A stretch of 64,000 bases of DNA from a virus. The stretch lies in the IMG/VR virus record IMGVR_UViG_3300031251_000017, positions 1-64,000 of that record; one strand, 5' to 3'. Both the position numbers and the translations under genes were made by a program. Below are positions 35,598-43,499 of the stretch, piece after piece; position 1 is the stretch's first letter, and the number at the start of each line of letters is the position of its first letter. The notes beneath the pieces were generated by a model. It ran no database searches. It was not told the origin of the DNA and saw only the letters and a list, made by a program, of their open reading frames with translations.

Positions 35598-36664
35598 AGT
35601 TCCGTCTCCTTCCACCAATCCCCCGCCCACTTGTCGCCCGTTTGGCGAATGTGGGTGTAGCGTTTCAAAGATTTCCAATCGCGATGTCCCGAGACCGTTG
35701 CAACGTGCGGGATGTTCCAGCCGAGTTCGAATAGCCGGCTGATCCCTTCGTGGCGCAAGTCGTGGAAGTGGAGGTCTTCGATCCCGAGGATCGCGCAAGC
35801 GCGTGCCCACGCCGAGCTAATCGAGCCGGCGGTGTAGGGGAAGATTTCCTTCTCGACGCGCGGCATCGAATTGATGATCTCGACCGCTTCCGGCGGGAGG
35901 TCGACGCGGACATCGTTCCCGGCCTTGTCTCCGGGGTTCTTCATGTCTCGGACGATAACCCGATCGAGATCGAGGTCGGCCCATTCGATCCGTGTTATTT
36001 CCTCCTGCCGCCGGGTCGAATAGAGGGCGAAGGGGATAATCCTGTGCATCGGGATCGTCGATGGCCGGCGCCGGGTCCGGTCCCGGAAGAACGCCATCAG
36101 GCGCTCGACTTCCTCGACGGTCGGCCGGCGTTCCCTCTCCCTGCCCTTGGCGGTCAGCCCGAGGCGCTTCGTCACCTTGGCGGCGTCTTGCATAGCGGAC
36201 GGGTCGAGAGGTAGCCCCCACGCCGCCCTAGCCAGCGAGAAGACGGCCCCGAGGTGCGATAGATAGTTCGCGACCGTTGCAGGCGATCGGCCCTTGCTCA
36301 TGGATTGCGCGAAGGCGACGAGATCGGGGCTTCCTATCTCGCCGCAGGGGAGAGCGGCGATCGGGTGACGCTTGATCGCTTCGAGGCATTGCGCCTTAGT
36401 CTTCCCCATCGCCTTCCGGGAGTCGGCGATATATCGGTCGATTGCGTCGGCCAGCGTCGCGCCCCTAACGGCGCGCCGGGCGATCTCGATCCCGGTCTTC
36501 TCGATCTCGGCGTTCCGCTTCTCGATCCAGACGGCGGCGGCTTGCTTCCGATCGAAGGTCTTCGTCTCCCGGAAGGCGAGCTTCCCGCCTTCTCGAATTA
36601 GAACATCGGCCCGATAAGCCGTTGTGCCATCTTTGCGCTTCCGCGCTATGATTCTTCCGCCCAT
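35594..36664 (-). CDS. int: Tyrosine-recombinase integrase
   Basis: A 356-residue integrase. The start MGGRIIARKRKDG is chosen because the upstream in-frame extension runs through repeat-rich non-coding DNA. The N-terminal part is an AP2-like arm-binding domain, then a SAM-like core-binding domain (~65-160). Catalytic motifs: arginine in FALYSTRRQEEITRIEW, HDLRHEG, SGHRDW and the nucleophile in LKRYTHIR. It would integrate the phage at a host att site, so the phage is temperate. It has a coupled downstream gene. Confidence 0.93.
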   Translation of the reverse strand: MGGRIIARKRKDGTTAYRADVLIREGGKLAFRETKTFDRKQAAAVWIEKRNAEIEKTGIEIARRAVRGATLADAIDRYIADSRKAMGKTKAQCLEAIKRHPIAALPCGEIGSPDLVAFAQSMSKGRSPATVANYLSHLGAVFSLARAAWGLPLDPSAMQDAAKVTKRLGLTAKGRERERRPTVEEVERLMAFFRDRTRRRPSTIPMHRIIPFALYSTRRQEEITRIEWADLDLDRVIVRDMKNPGDKAGNDVRVDLPPEAVEIINSMPRVEKEIFPYTAGSISSAWARACAILGIEDLHFHDLRHEGISRLFELGWNIPHVATVSGHRDWKSLKRYTHIRQTGDKWAGDWWKETEL

Positions 36665-36940
36665 CGGCCCATCCTTTGTTGCGCCACGGCGGGGCGGAAC
36701 TTGCGCCAATGGAGCAGTATTGGCAAGGAATAGCCACCAAAGACCCGGAAAGGCCGGGAATTCGACAAGGGATGGAGAGGCGCAAGTGGTTGGCATCGAA
36801 GGAAAAACCTTACAGGCCAGTGACATACGTTTCTGCGTCGCCCCTATGATGGAGGGGAAGGACAAAAACGAGCAGCCCCAGATAATTCAATCGCTTGAAA
36901 AACAGCGCCGGGGCTATGGCGCAAGGAATGGCGCAAGCGA
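36665..36940. other. Non-coding region with repeated TTGCGCC/GGCGCAA heptamers (attP candidate)
   Basis: No gene is seen between the integrase and the PrtN-like gene. The heptamer TTGCGCC or its complement occurs five times: 36679-36685, 36701-36707, 36779-36785, 36918-36924 and 36930-36936. The last two belong to a direct repeat of ATGGCGCAAG. Repeated short sites next to an integrase gene are typical of arm-type binding sites in attP. The core crossover site cannot be picked out. Confidence 0.45.
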
Positions 36941-37201
36941 TCACCCTGTTATTTGGTTGAGTTCCTTCCGAGCAGCTTCGCGCCGCGCGTCGATCCATTC
37001 CGCAAGATCGTCAACGTGGACTCCCTTCGCGCTCTTTTGAGACCCACCATCCATGCGAACAAGCGGCAGCTTTATTTCGCCGTGAACGATCTTCCTCGCG
37101 AGCTTGTCGGTGGTCATGCTGAAATAGTCGCGCGCTACATCGTCGAGCGGGATAATCGCCCGCGCGCCGTATTGAGCCATGAGAAGAAAGCGCGTGTTCA
37201 T
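36941..37201 (-). CDS. PrtN-like (pyocin activator family) regulator
   Basis: An 86-residue protein beginning MNTRFLLMAQYGARAIIPL, with LPLVRMDGGSQKSAKG and VHVDDLAEWIDARR. This matches the small pyocin activator PrtN family, which in Pseudomonas turns on pyocin genes; family members are common in temperate proteobacterial phages beside integrases. GGAGGAAG precedes the start. Its start overlaps the stop of a 44-residue membrane protein gene (TGATG). Confidence 0.75.
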   Translation of the reverse strand: MNTRFLLMAQYGARAIIPLDDVARDYFSMTTDKLARKIVHGEIKLPLVRMDGGSQKSAKGVHVDDLAEWIDARREAARKELNQITG

Positions 37202-37335
37202 CAATCTTCCTCCGACCAATGCTTGTGCCGTCCCGAGTTCCCGGTTCGGTTTCCGAACAAGATGCGCGCGCCGTCGCAAAGCCAGCACCAGACGCACCAA
37301 AGGCCGATGAGCGCGAGTAAGTCCTTCCCGGTCAT
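37201..37335 (-). CDS. Small single-pass membrane protein (44 aa)
   Basis: A 44-residue ORF that is coupled on both sides: its ATG overlaps the stop of the upstream coiled-coil gene (ATGA) and its TGA overlaps the PrtN-like start. It contains one hydrophobic helix, LLALIGLWCVWCWLC (~6-20), and a polar C-terminus (HKHWSEED). The double overlap is the main evidence that it is translated. Confidence 0.6.
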   Translation of the reverse strand: MTGKDLLALIGLWCVWCWLCDGARILFGNRTGNSGRHKHWSEED

Positions 37336-37997
37336 TTGCCGATCTCCCCCTCGATCTTCTCGAAGCGGCCATCGTGGAATTCGTCAACGCTGCGAACCCA
37401 CAAGCGCCGGTCTTCCTTGCCGCGATAGACGACCATCGGTTCGTTATCCCGAAGGTGTCGGGTCACTTGCAGGACCGCATGACTGAGGACCGTATAAGTC
37501 GATCCGCGCTTCTTGTGGCGATAGGTCTCGCCCGTCCATCCGAGCGTGAGAGCGCGCGCTTCCCACTCGTCGCGCTCGTCTTCGAGAGCCTTTGTGCGTT
37601 GCTGCTCGGCGGCGAGTTCGGCGCGGAGGGCGTCGCGCTCGGTCTCATGTTGGAATCGCGCCTTGTCAGCCACATCGTCTTTCGCTTTGCAAGCCCACTT
37701 GAGACGGTCGCTTTCTGCTTTAGAGGCGGCGAGTTCGGCGCGGAGTGTATTGACAATCTTCTCCAGCTTTCCCCGCTCAGTCTCGCCCCACTCACGGGCG
37801 GCTTTTTCGGCGGCGAGTTCGGCGCGGAGAGCGTCGCGCTCGGCCCGCGCGTCCTCTGCCTCGCTTTGCGCGCGGCCACAGGCGCGAACTTCCCTAATCC
37901 TGATCCTGTCCGCCGTCTCCCGGCGCTCCTTCTCGGCGGCGAGTTCGGAGGTCAGGCGCTCGATTCGGGCGCGAGCATCTATTTCCCATTCACTCAT
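37332..37997 (-). CDS. Coiled-coil protein with DUF1653-like C-terminal domain
   Basis: A 221-residue protein. Residues ~5-140 are coiled coil with the block DALRAELAAEK occurring repeatedly. Residues ~155-215 (YRHKKRGSTYTVLSHAVLQ, then MVVYRGKEDRRLWVRSVDEF) match the DUF1653 pattern, a small beta domain of unknown role. It overlaps the next coiled-coil gene upstream by 8 nt. Confidence 0.65.
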   Translation of the reverse strand: MSEWEIDARARIERLTSELAAEKERRETADRIRIREVRACGRAQSEAEDARAERDALRAELAAEKAAREWGETERGKLEKIVNTLRAELAASKAESDRLKWACKAKDDVADKARFQHETERDALRAELAAEQQRTKALEDERDEWEARALTLGWTGETYRHKKRGSTYTVLSHAVLQVTRHLRDNEPMVVYRGKEDRRLWVRSVDEFHDGRFEKIEGEIGK

Positions 37998-38904
37998 TGT
38001 CGACTCCCTTGAGCGCGGCGAGTTCGCGCTCTGCCTTCCTCGCCCTTTCCAGATAGCGATTATTCGCTTCGAGCAATTCGTTCACGCGGCGCTCTTGATG
38101 ATCGACAAGCATCGCGACCCCTCCCCCGGCGCGCGCCATATCCTTCTTGAGCGCGGCGAGTTCCTTCTTTGCTTCGTCGCGCTCATGCTCGGCGCGATAG
38201 GCGCGCGCCATAAAATCAGCGGACCCCTCGGTCCATAGCGCGAGTCGCTTCTCGGCTTCCTCGGCCCGGCGAAGATGCCGCGAAGCTGCTTCGTTCATCA
38301 GCTTCGCGTTATCGACAGCCGCGTCGCGCTCGGCCTTTATGGTCTCGACGACCACTTCGACCATCTCGATCTTCTTCCCGGCTTCATCGTCGATGCGACG
38401 CCATTCCTCGACTTCGGCGCGGAGGGTGTCGCGCTCGGCTTCGGCCTTCTGGCGCGCTATGCCTAAATTCCTAATGTCGCGTATGTCAGCCTCACGCGCC
38501 TCGAATTGTATTCTGGCTTCTTCCCTCTCGGCGGCGAGTTCGGCGCAGGCTTTGTCTGCGCGTTCTTTCTCTATTTGCCAGTGGCATTGAAACTCGGCGT
38601 GCTGGCTGCGTTCATAATCCGCGTCGCTCTTGGCGGCGGCGAGTTCGGCGCGGGCCTCATGAAGGATTGCTTCAATAGACGCAAAGTCACCCTGCGCCTT
38701 GGCGAGTTCGGCGCTGGCCTTGATCGCCTCGTCTTTCATCGCCTCGTATTGCGACTGCCAGTTTTTATTGCCGATCCGAAGGGCGCCGATTTCACTCGCC
38801 GCCTTCCGAAGCAACCACCCGAGAGTAACGCGCGCTTCGTGAACGCGCTGGTGTTCCGCGCCGCTCTCGGTCACGAGTTCAAGAAGGACATCGACCTCAG
38901 GCAT
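37990..38904 (-). CDS. Long coiled-coil protein
   Basis: A 304-residue, almost entirely helical protein with many heptad-like blocks (AELAAAKSDADYE, ERDTLRAEVEEW, KKELAALKKDM). It shares the ELAA repeat style with the next gene, so the two may have arisen by duplication or form hetero-coils. It overlaps the ParB-like gene by 8 nt. No enzymatic motif seen. Confidence 0.6.
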   Translation of the reverse strand: MPEVDVLLELVTESGAEHQRVHEARVTLGWLLRKAASEIGALRIGNKNWQSQYEAMKDEAIKASAELAKAQGDFASIEAILHEARAELAAAKSDADYERSQHAEFQCHWQIEKERADKACAELAAEREEARIQFEAREADIRDIRNLGIARQKAEAERDTLRAEVEEWRRIDDEAGKKIEMVEVVVETIKAERDAAVDNAKLMNEAASRHLRRAEEAEKRLALWTEGSADFMARAYRAEHERDEAKKELAALKKDMARAGGGVAMLVDHQERRVNELLEANNRYLERARKAERELAALKGVDNE

Positions 38905-40675
38905 CGTAAGTCTCCTTATAAGACGCGATGACGATCTTCTCGCCGCGAAGCTGCGGGGGAAGCCAGCCGTGAACGGCGGCGGCGGTAGCAGAGAACAGGG
39001 CGAGGTCGCCCTTCTTCGAGGGCCGGGGCTTCTTGTCGACCCCCATCTCGTCGAGCGCCGCGTGGCAGAGATCGGCCTTCACCGCCTTGAAGTAATGCGT
39101 GGCGTCGAAGACCTCGCGGGAAGCTCTTTCGAGTTCGGCGGGATCGAGCGCGCGCAGGAGCGCGGCTCGCACGTCCTTCGTGCAGAACCCGGTCCGAAGG
39201 TCGAGGCTCTGAGCGATCAATTCCGCAAGCCGCTCGCCGGCCTCGACCGGACCCTCGGGGGATTGAGCGAGGATCGTCTCGAAGCGATCGGTCGGCCCCT
39301 CGCCGAGTCCCGGCGCTCCGTTCGATCTGATCTTCGCCGGGGTGTCGCCGTAGGACTCAAGGGTGGCGATCAAGACGCTGACGGCGAGAGCCGGGTCTTT
39401 CCGCAGGGTGAGATACGCCGCCTTCGTCAACTGCTCGGACAGGGCAAGCTCAAGAGCCGCGCTGATCTTCTCGGAAGGCGCTGCGCTACTATCCTCCATC
39501 CCTTCTTCTTCCGGCTCTCCAGCGGCCGGTTTGCCGGCCGTGGCGGAGGCTTTCGCGGTCTTCGGGTCGAGGACGCCGCGCTCGATGACGATCTTCCCAT
39601 CCCAGTCAACCGAGACGAAGCACCCCGACTTCGCCCTCTCGGCCGGCTTCCAGCGCCGGGCGTCGATCGCAGCCTCGATTTCCTGCTTCCTCTCGACGAG
39701 CGCCTCGATCTCGGCATCGTCCTCGGCGCCGAACGGGTCTTCGCTGTCCTCCGGGGAGAGGACGGCGATCCGTTCCTCGATCTTCTTGTGTTCCGCTCGC
39801 TCGGACGGCGACGGGTTCCGCTTCCCGGTCTGAGGAAGCCGAGGCCAGTTCCACGGGGATTGCACCGAGTCCTTCGTAACAGCGAATGACCAGCCGTCCG
39901 CGATCAGGTCGGCGCAAGTCTTTTCGAGCTTCTCGGCGAGAAGACGCTTCGCGAGATCGGGATCAGAGAGAACATTCTCGTCTCCGAATAGGTCTTCGAT
40001 GATCGACCCGCCGGCCGCGAGATAGGCTTCGAGGCCGATCGCCTCGAAAGCCCGGTTCGCGTCGTGATCGAAGCCGAGCGCCGCCTTTACATCGTGAGGA
40101 TAGACGCCGCCCTTCTTGGCGAGCTTGTCGAAGACTTCTTTCTGAACTTCTTGGTTCGGGGCGATCGTAAAGGCTTTCGCCGTCTCGTCGCTGATCTGTA
40201 GGTTCCGCCACGCCTCGCGAATATCCGGGTGGAGCTTTCCGAGGGCGAGTGCCGCCTTCACCTCTTTCTCGGTCTTGCCGAACCTTTCCGCTATGTCCCT
40301 CGGCGCGAGGCTTGATGTCAAAGCCGCATAAGCCTCGAATTCGTCGATCGGGTGAAGGCCCTCGCGCTGAACGTTGGCGACGAGCGAAAGCTCGCGGGCT
40401 TCGTCGTCTGTAGCGTCCGCGTAGACGATCGCCTTTGTAACGTCGATGGGGAGTTCTACTCCCTCTTTCTCATGGAGGAAGCGGATCGCGGCGAGGCGTC
40501 GATTGCCGTCGATCACTTCTGCTTTCCCGTCTTCCCGGAGCCGAACAATGATCGGCTGCAAGAGGCCGTGCGCTTTGATCGAAGCCGCGAGCGACTCGAT
40601 CCCGATGTCGCGATCGGTCTTGCGGCAGTTGATGTCCTCCCGCGTCAAGAGGTCTGTTAGATTAAGCGTCGTCAT
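38897..40675 (-). CDS. Large ParB-like protein
   Basis: A 592-residue protein. Residues ~1-110 are a ParB N-terminal domain (GLLQPIIVRLREDGKAEVIDGNRR, then LSLVANVQREGLHPIDEFEAY as landmarks) and ~110-190 contain the ParB HTH (APRDIAERFGKTEKEVKAAL). The C-terminal ~400 residues are longer than in chromosomal ParB and include acidic and Ala-rich parts. No ParA gene is visible, so a role in gene regulation, host takeover or DNA processing is as likely as partition. AAAAAGGA precedes the start. Confidence 0.82.
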   Translation of the reverse strand: MTTLNLTDLLTREDINCRKTDRDIGIESLAASIKAHGLLQPIIVRLREDGKAEVIDGNRRLAAIRFLHEKEGVELPIDVTKAIVYADATDDEARELSLVANVQREGLHPIDEFEAYAALTSSLAPRDIAERFGKTEKEVKAALALGKLHPDIREAWRNLQISDETAKAFTIAPNQEVQKEVFDKLAKKGGVYPHDVKAALGFDHDANRAFEAIGLEAYLAAGGSIIEDLFGDENVLSDPDLAKRLLAEKLEKTCADLIADGWSFAVTKDSVQSPWNWPRLPQTGKRNPSPSERAEHKKIEERIAVLSPEDSEDPFGAEDDAEIEALVERKQEIEAAIDARRWKPAERAKSGCFVSVDWDGKIVIERGVLDPKTAKASATAGKPAAGEPEEEGMEDSSAAPSEKISAALELALSEQLTKAAYLTLRKDPALAVSVLIATLESYGDTPAKIRSNGAPGLGEGPTDRFETILAQSPEGPVEAGERLAELIAQSLDLRTGFCTKDVRAALLRALDPAELERASREVFDATHYFKAVKADLCHAALDEMGVDKKPRPSKKGDLALFSATAAAVHGWLPPQLRGEKIVIASYKETYDA

Positions 40676-40872
40676 TCCTTTTTCCTTTTCTAGGTTCGAA
40701 AGTGTCGGGTCACTTGAGAAACGCGAACTAACGCCGCAAGCGCAGGAACGTCCGAGTCATTCGGCCGCACCACACAAGGGAACCAATTCGCGCCGAGGAC
40801 CGGCGCCAATGCACTCGCCGTCAAGCCCCGACTGCCGGTGTTACGATGCCACTTCCCGGCTTGGCGGTTCGA
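40676..40872 (-). other. Gap upstream of the ParB-like gene
   Basis: No convincing gene. The ribosome-binding site of the ParB-like gene lies at 40680-40690. A 43-codon TTG-started frame (stop near 40690) ends VRVSQVTRHFRT but lacks a clear ribosome-binding site, so it is not called. Confidence 0.35.
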
Positions 40873-40983
40873 TCAATGAGCGGCTCGGATGACGATCTCG
40901 ATCCCGAGCAATTTCGTCGCGGTGAAGACGACTAGAACCCATCCGAGGCCCTCGCCGACTCCCAAGTAAAAACTCTGTTTCAT
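40873..40983 (-). CDS. Small membrane protein (36 aa)
   Basis: A 36-residue ORF with a strong ribosome-binding site (AAAGGAG, 7 nt before ATG). It has a single hydrophobic helix (GLGWVLVVFTATKLLGIEIVI). It lies directly after the dCTP deaminase gene in the same operon. The good ribosome-binding site is the main support. Confidence 0.55.
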   Translation of the reverse strand: MKQSFYLGVGEGLGWVLVVFTATKLLGIEIVIRAAH

Positions 40984-40994
40984 CTCGGTCTCCT

Positions 40995-41456
40995 TTAAGT
41001 CTCGAAGCGCGCTTCTTGCGGGCCTCGCTCTTGGTCTTGATATTTCCCGGTGTAGGGTTGATCGGTCGGCTCATAGAGCAAATGGAAAACGATCTGCGCG
41101 ATCGGCGAGCCGTCCGCGATCGTCAACGTCTCGGGGCCGTGGTTCGTCAATTCGAGGGTGAGGAATCCCTTCCATCCCGGCTCGATGATCGTGTTCTGAA
41201 CCGCGAGACCTTGGCGCGCCCATGAACTCTTGTCGGCGACTTGGGCGAGCAAGAAGTCGGGCATCTTGAATTCCTCTAGCGTCGAGGCGAGCCGGAACTC
41301 GCCGCTGCGCAAGACGCGACCCTTGTCGATCCTCACATCGTAACCTGCCGAGGAAAGCCCGAACGACATGCCGAAGGCTTTCCCACGCTCGACGAACGGC
41401 TTGATGAGGCGGTGGTTGATACAATGATCGCGGATATGTTGAGCCGGCAGGATCAT
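40995..41456 (-). CDS. dcd: dCTP deaminase
   Basis: A 153-residue dCTP deaminase/dUTPase-fold enzyme. The start MILPAQHIRDHCI is chosen with GGAGGA upstream. Seen: GLSSAGYDVRIDKG (~38-51), KSSWARQGLAV, EPGWKGFLTLELTN (the Glu in TLELTN is the likely catalytic base) and GSPIAQIVFHLLYE. It is shorter than Escherichia coli Dcd (~190). It makes dUTP from dCTP and feeds pyrimidine pools; such enzymes accompany phages with altered bases as well as ordinary phages. Confidence 0.85.
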   Translation of the reverse strand: MILPAQHIRDHCINHRLIKPFVERGKAFGMSFGLSSAGYDVRIDKGRVLRSGEFRLASTLEEFKMPDFLLAQVADKSSWARQGLAVQNTIIEPGWKGFLTLELTNHGPETLTIADGSPIAQIVFHLLYEPTDQPYTGKYQDQERGPQEARFET

Positions 41457-41460
41457 CTGC

Positions 41461-41682
41461 TTATTCCTCCATGACCGTGGGAACGTCGCGCCATTCGAAG
41501 GTGTTCGAAACCAAGCAGCCGTGCTTGTAAATCTTGACATTGAAGCGGTGCTGCAGCCGCTTATCGATACGAACGTCGAATGGGTTCGGTCCGAAGACGC
41601 GAGAGGCAAGCCATCGGATTTCGTCGACTTCCTTCTCGACTCGCATGGTGCTCGTAGCGGGATCGAAATCTGTTGTCTTCAT
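41461..41682 (-). CDS. Small hypothetical protein
   Basis: A 73-residue protein (MKTTDFDPATSTMRVEKEVD start) whose ATG overlaps the stop of the HNH gene. The C-terminal half is basic and beta-like (RFNVKIYKHGCLVSNTFEW). It lies 4 nt before the dCTP deaminase gene. No family recognised. Confidence 0.5.
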   Translation of the reverse strand: MKTTDFDPATSTMRVEKEVDEIRWLASRVFGPNPFDVRIDKRLQHRFNVKIYKHGCLVSNTFEWRDVPTVMEE

Positions 41683-42110
41683 TTGATGTCCTCGAAGATT
41701 GGACGGGGCGGGAGGGACTGCTTCTGAATCCGCGTCGGCTTCGCGCTCGTCTCGAAGCCGCGCGACTGTATCTTCGTCTTCGACTCGACGAGGCCGTGCG
41801 CCTTCTTCGCCATGCGATCGGCCTTCGCTTGCCGCTTGCGTTCGGCGGCGGTCTTTAGTTCGTGGGGGAGCCTCAAGACGGTGGCGAGGTTCGACTCTCG
41901 GTTCTCGCCCCCTTCTTCGAGCGGCTTGATGTGCTCCAAGTCGAAGGTCTGCCCGTCCGCGATCAAGATGCCGGTCAGGTAGCACTTCGACCCACCGCGT
42001 CGCAGGATGCGAAGGCGAACGGTCGGCGGCGGCTTTGAGTCGGGGTTCTTCCCGATCCATTCCTTGACGGCGCGCCCATGCGCTTTCTCGATCTTTGGTG
42101 CCTTCGTCAT
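41679..42110 (-). CDS. HNH endonuclease
   Basis: A 143-residue HNH protein. The metal-binding/catalytic region is CYLTGILIADGQTFDLEHIKPLEEGGEN (landmark, ~43-70), followed by NLATVLRLPHELKTA, so the E-H and final H are present. In HK97-like phages an HNH protein often works with terminase at cos cleavage, but those lie next to the terminase, whereas this one is in the early leftward operon. It could also be a homing or recombination nuclease. Confidence 0.8.
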   Translation of the reverse strand: MTKAPKIEKAHGRAVKEWIGKNPDSKPPPTVRLRILRRGGSKCYLTGILIADGQTFDLEHIKPLEEGGENRESNLATVLRLPHELKTAAERKRQAKADRMAKKAHGLVESKTKIQSRGFETSAKPTRIQKQSLPPRPIFEDIK

Positions 42111-42141
42111 TCTCTGTTCGCGTCTATGGGTTGTCGGGTCG

Positions 42142-42197
42142 TTGCGTTGCGATGCGGCGCGGCGCGGTGCGCAGCGGAGCGCGGGGTTGCGCGGCGG
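42142..42197. repeat. Degenerate pentamer repeat, copy 1
   Basis: Read on the + strand in steps of five, this gap reads TTGCG TTGCG ATGCG GCGCG and so on: an NNGCG series (CGCNN on the transcribed strand). It lies just ahead of the HNH gene start in the mRNA leader. Confidence 0.7.
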
Positions 42198-42203
42198 TGG
42201 AAC

Positions 42204-42686
42204 CTATTTCCCAATCCTGCGGAAATCCTCGCGCGGATCGGGGTTGACCGTCTCGACATTCGCCACCAGACCCTTGTTGCTCTTGGGGCGAGGGTGGGAG
42301 GTCGATTCAAGAAGGCGGTAACGGGAAAGCTGCTCGGTGGCGGCGATCATGTCGTCGCGCGTCAGGTTTTGCGAAATGGCGATCTCTTGGACGCGCGCCT
42401 CGCGCCGGCTGATCCGACGAATTTTCTTGAACCCCTTCGGGGCGCGCTCAACCATGCTCCTGCCGTCGAGTCGCATGAAGCCGAAGCCGCGAACCCCGTC
42501 GATCACAACTCCGAAATCGCGCTCGGCGGCTTTCTTCGCGGATTGATAAGCAGGAAGATTGCTCGTCACTTTGAAGCCGACCGTATCGGAAGCGGCCTCG
42601 AAGCTCATGTTCGACATGACCGGCATCTGCCGGAACAAGTTCACAAGGGCCTCGGTTTCCTTGCTCTGATTGAAAATCGGTTTCAT
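42204..42686 (-). CDS. Hypothetical early protein
   Basis: A 160-residue protein of unrecognised family (FNQSKETEALVNLFRQMPVM near the start, RREARVQEIAISQNLTRDDM near 100). It is basic and may bind nucleic acid. CGGAGAAA precedes the start. It is flanked on both sides by pentamer-repeat gaps. Confidence 0.5.
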   Translation of the reverse strand: MKPIFNQSKETEALVNLFRQMPVMSNMSFEAASDTVGFKVTSNLPAYQSAKKAAERDFGVVIDGVRGFGFMRLDGRSMVERAPKGFKKIRRISRREARVQEIAISQNLTRDDMIAATEQLSRYRLLESTSHPRPKSNKGLVANVETVNPDPREDFRRIGK

Positions 42687-42709
42687 TGCTTTCTCCGTTG
42701 TCAGGTTCG

Positions 42710-42778
42710 TTGCGTTGCGTTGCGGTTCAGATCACGGCGCTGCGAAGCGTTGCGTGGCGGAGCGGGGCGCGGCGTTGA
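42710..42778. repeat. Degenerate pentamer repeat, copy 2
   Basis: TTGCG TTGCG TTGCG, a short break (GTTCA GATCA), then CGGCG CTGCG AAGCG TTGCG TGGCG GAGCG and so on. It lies in the leader of the 160-residue gene. Confidence 0.7.
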
Positions 42779-42786
42779 TTTGGTGG

Positions 42787-42835
42787 TTCCCCACCGGGAA
42801 GCCGACCGTGATCGGCTCTCCGTTGGGGTGGGGAA
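42787..42835. other. Hairpin between two pentamer repeats
   Basis: TTCCCCACC (42787-42795) pairs with GGTGGGGAA (42827-42835); an inner AGCCGA/TCGGCT stem (42800-42805 and 42812-42817) makes a two-tier hairpin. There is no T run, so it is more likely an RNA structure than a terminator. Confidence 0.5.
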
Positions 42836-42853
42836 GCCCGAAGGCTCCCCCCG

Positions 42854-42915
42854 TTGCGTTGCGTTGCGGTGCGAAGCGCCGCATAGCGCAGCGTCGCGGA
42901 GCGGTGCCGCGCGTC
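42854..42915. repeat. Degenerate pentamer repeat, copy 3
   Basis: TTGCG TTGCG TTGCG GTGCG AAGCG CCGCA TAGCG CAGCG TCGCG GAGCG: ten consecutive pentamers following NNGCG with one exception. It begins next to the stop of the 189-residue gene. Confidence 0.7.
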
Positions 42916-42916
42916 G

Positions 42917-43486
42917 TCATCCGTTCCCCCAAGTGAACTTGGTGGGGCGGAATCTCCCATTTCCGGCCGGGCTTTTCGTGATCGGGCGACCGCGCCCGAC
43001 CCCGGCCAGCAGACCGGCTTGCTCGAAGAACCTCTCGAAGATTTCCTCGGGCAGCGTGTCGTTAAAAATCCGCATTTCGAGTTCGCCGCGCCAAGTCGGA
43101 ACAATCGGGAAGAACCGAGTGACGCGGGAACCCGGCCCGCGCTTTCCGTTCGCGTGGGCGTAAATCTCGATAGCCTTCACCTCGTTGATATGGACGCCGA
43201 GGCTAACGTCGCTCATGGCGACGACGCCCGTCGCAAATTGGCCGGCCCAAGTCTGATTTCCCTTGCCCTTAATCTTCTCGTTCAAGAGAGATGCAGTTTC
43301 ATCAAGCGCACATTTGAAGGCAACGCCGGGAATGAAGACGATTCCATTATCGTCAACGTGCGCCTTCTCTCTCCATCGGCGCTTCTCGTGGGCGTCTTCG
43401 TCCTCACCCTTTTGAAGCGCCTTAACGAAGTGCTTTGATGCGGAATAGGGGGTCATTCCTTCGATCTGGATGGTCACGGTTCTCAT
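42917..43486 (-). CDS. Hypothetical early protein with glycine/arginine-rich C-terminal loop
   Basis: A 189-residue protein. N-terminal IQIEGMTPYSASKHFVKALQ is followed by DDNGIVFIPGVAFKCALDE, then PGSRVTRFFPIVPTW and a C-terminal GLLAGVGRGRPITKSPAGNG loop. Related-looking proteins occur in recombination regions of many phages without known function. The Gly-rich loop before a terminal beta strand recalls RAMP-type RNA-binding proteins, but the similarity is only visual. GAAGGAAA precedes the start. Confidence 0.5.
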   Translation of the reverse strand: MRTVTIQIEGMTPYSASKHFVKALQKGEDEDAHEKRRWREKAHVDDNGIVFIPGVAFKCALDETASLLNEKIKGKGNQTWAGQFATGVVAMSDVSLGVHINEVKAIEIYAHANGKRGPGSRVTRFFPIVPTWRGELEMRIFNDTLPEEIFERFFEQAGLLAGVGRGRPITKSPAGNGRFRPTKFTWGNG

Positions 43487-43499
43487 TTTCGTTTCCTTC

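Noticed and set aside
40690-40820. A 43-codon TTG-started frame ending VRVSQVTRHFRT
   Set aside because: Lacks a ribosome-binding site and coupling to its neighbours; left as a gap.
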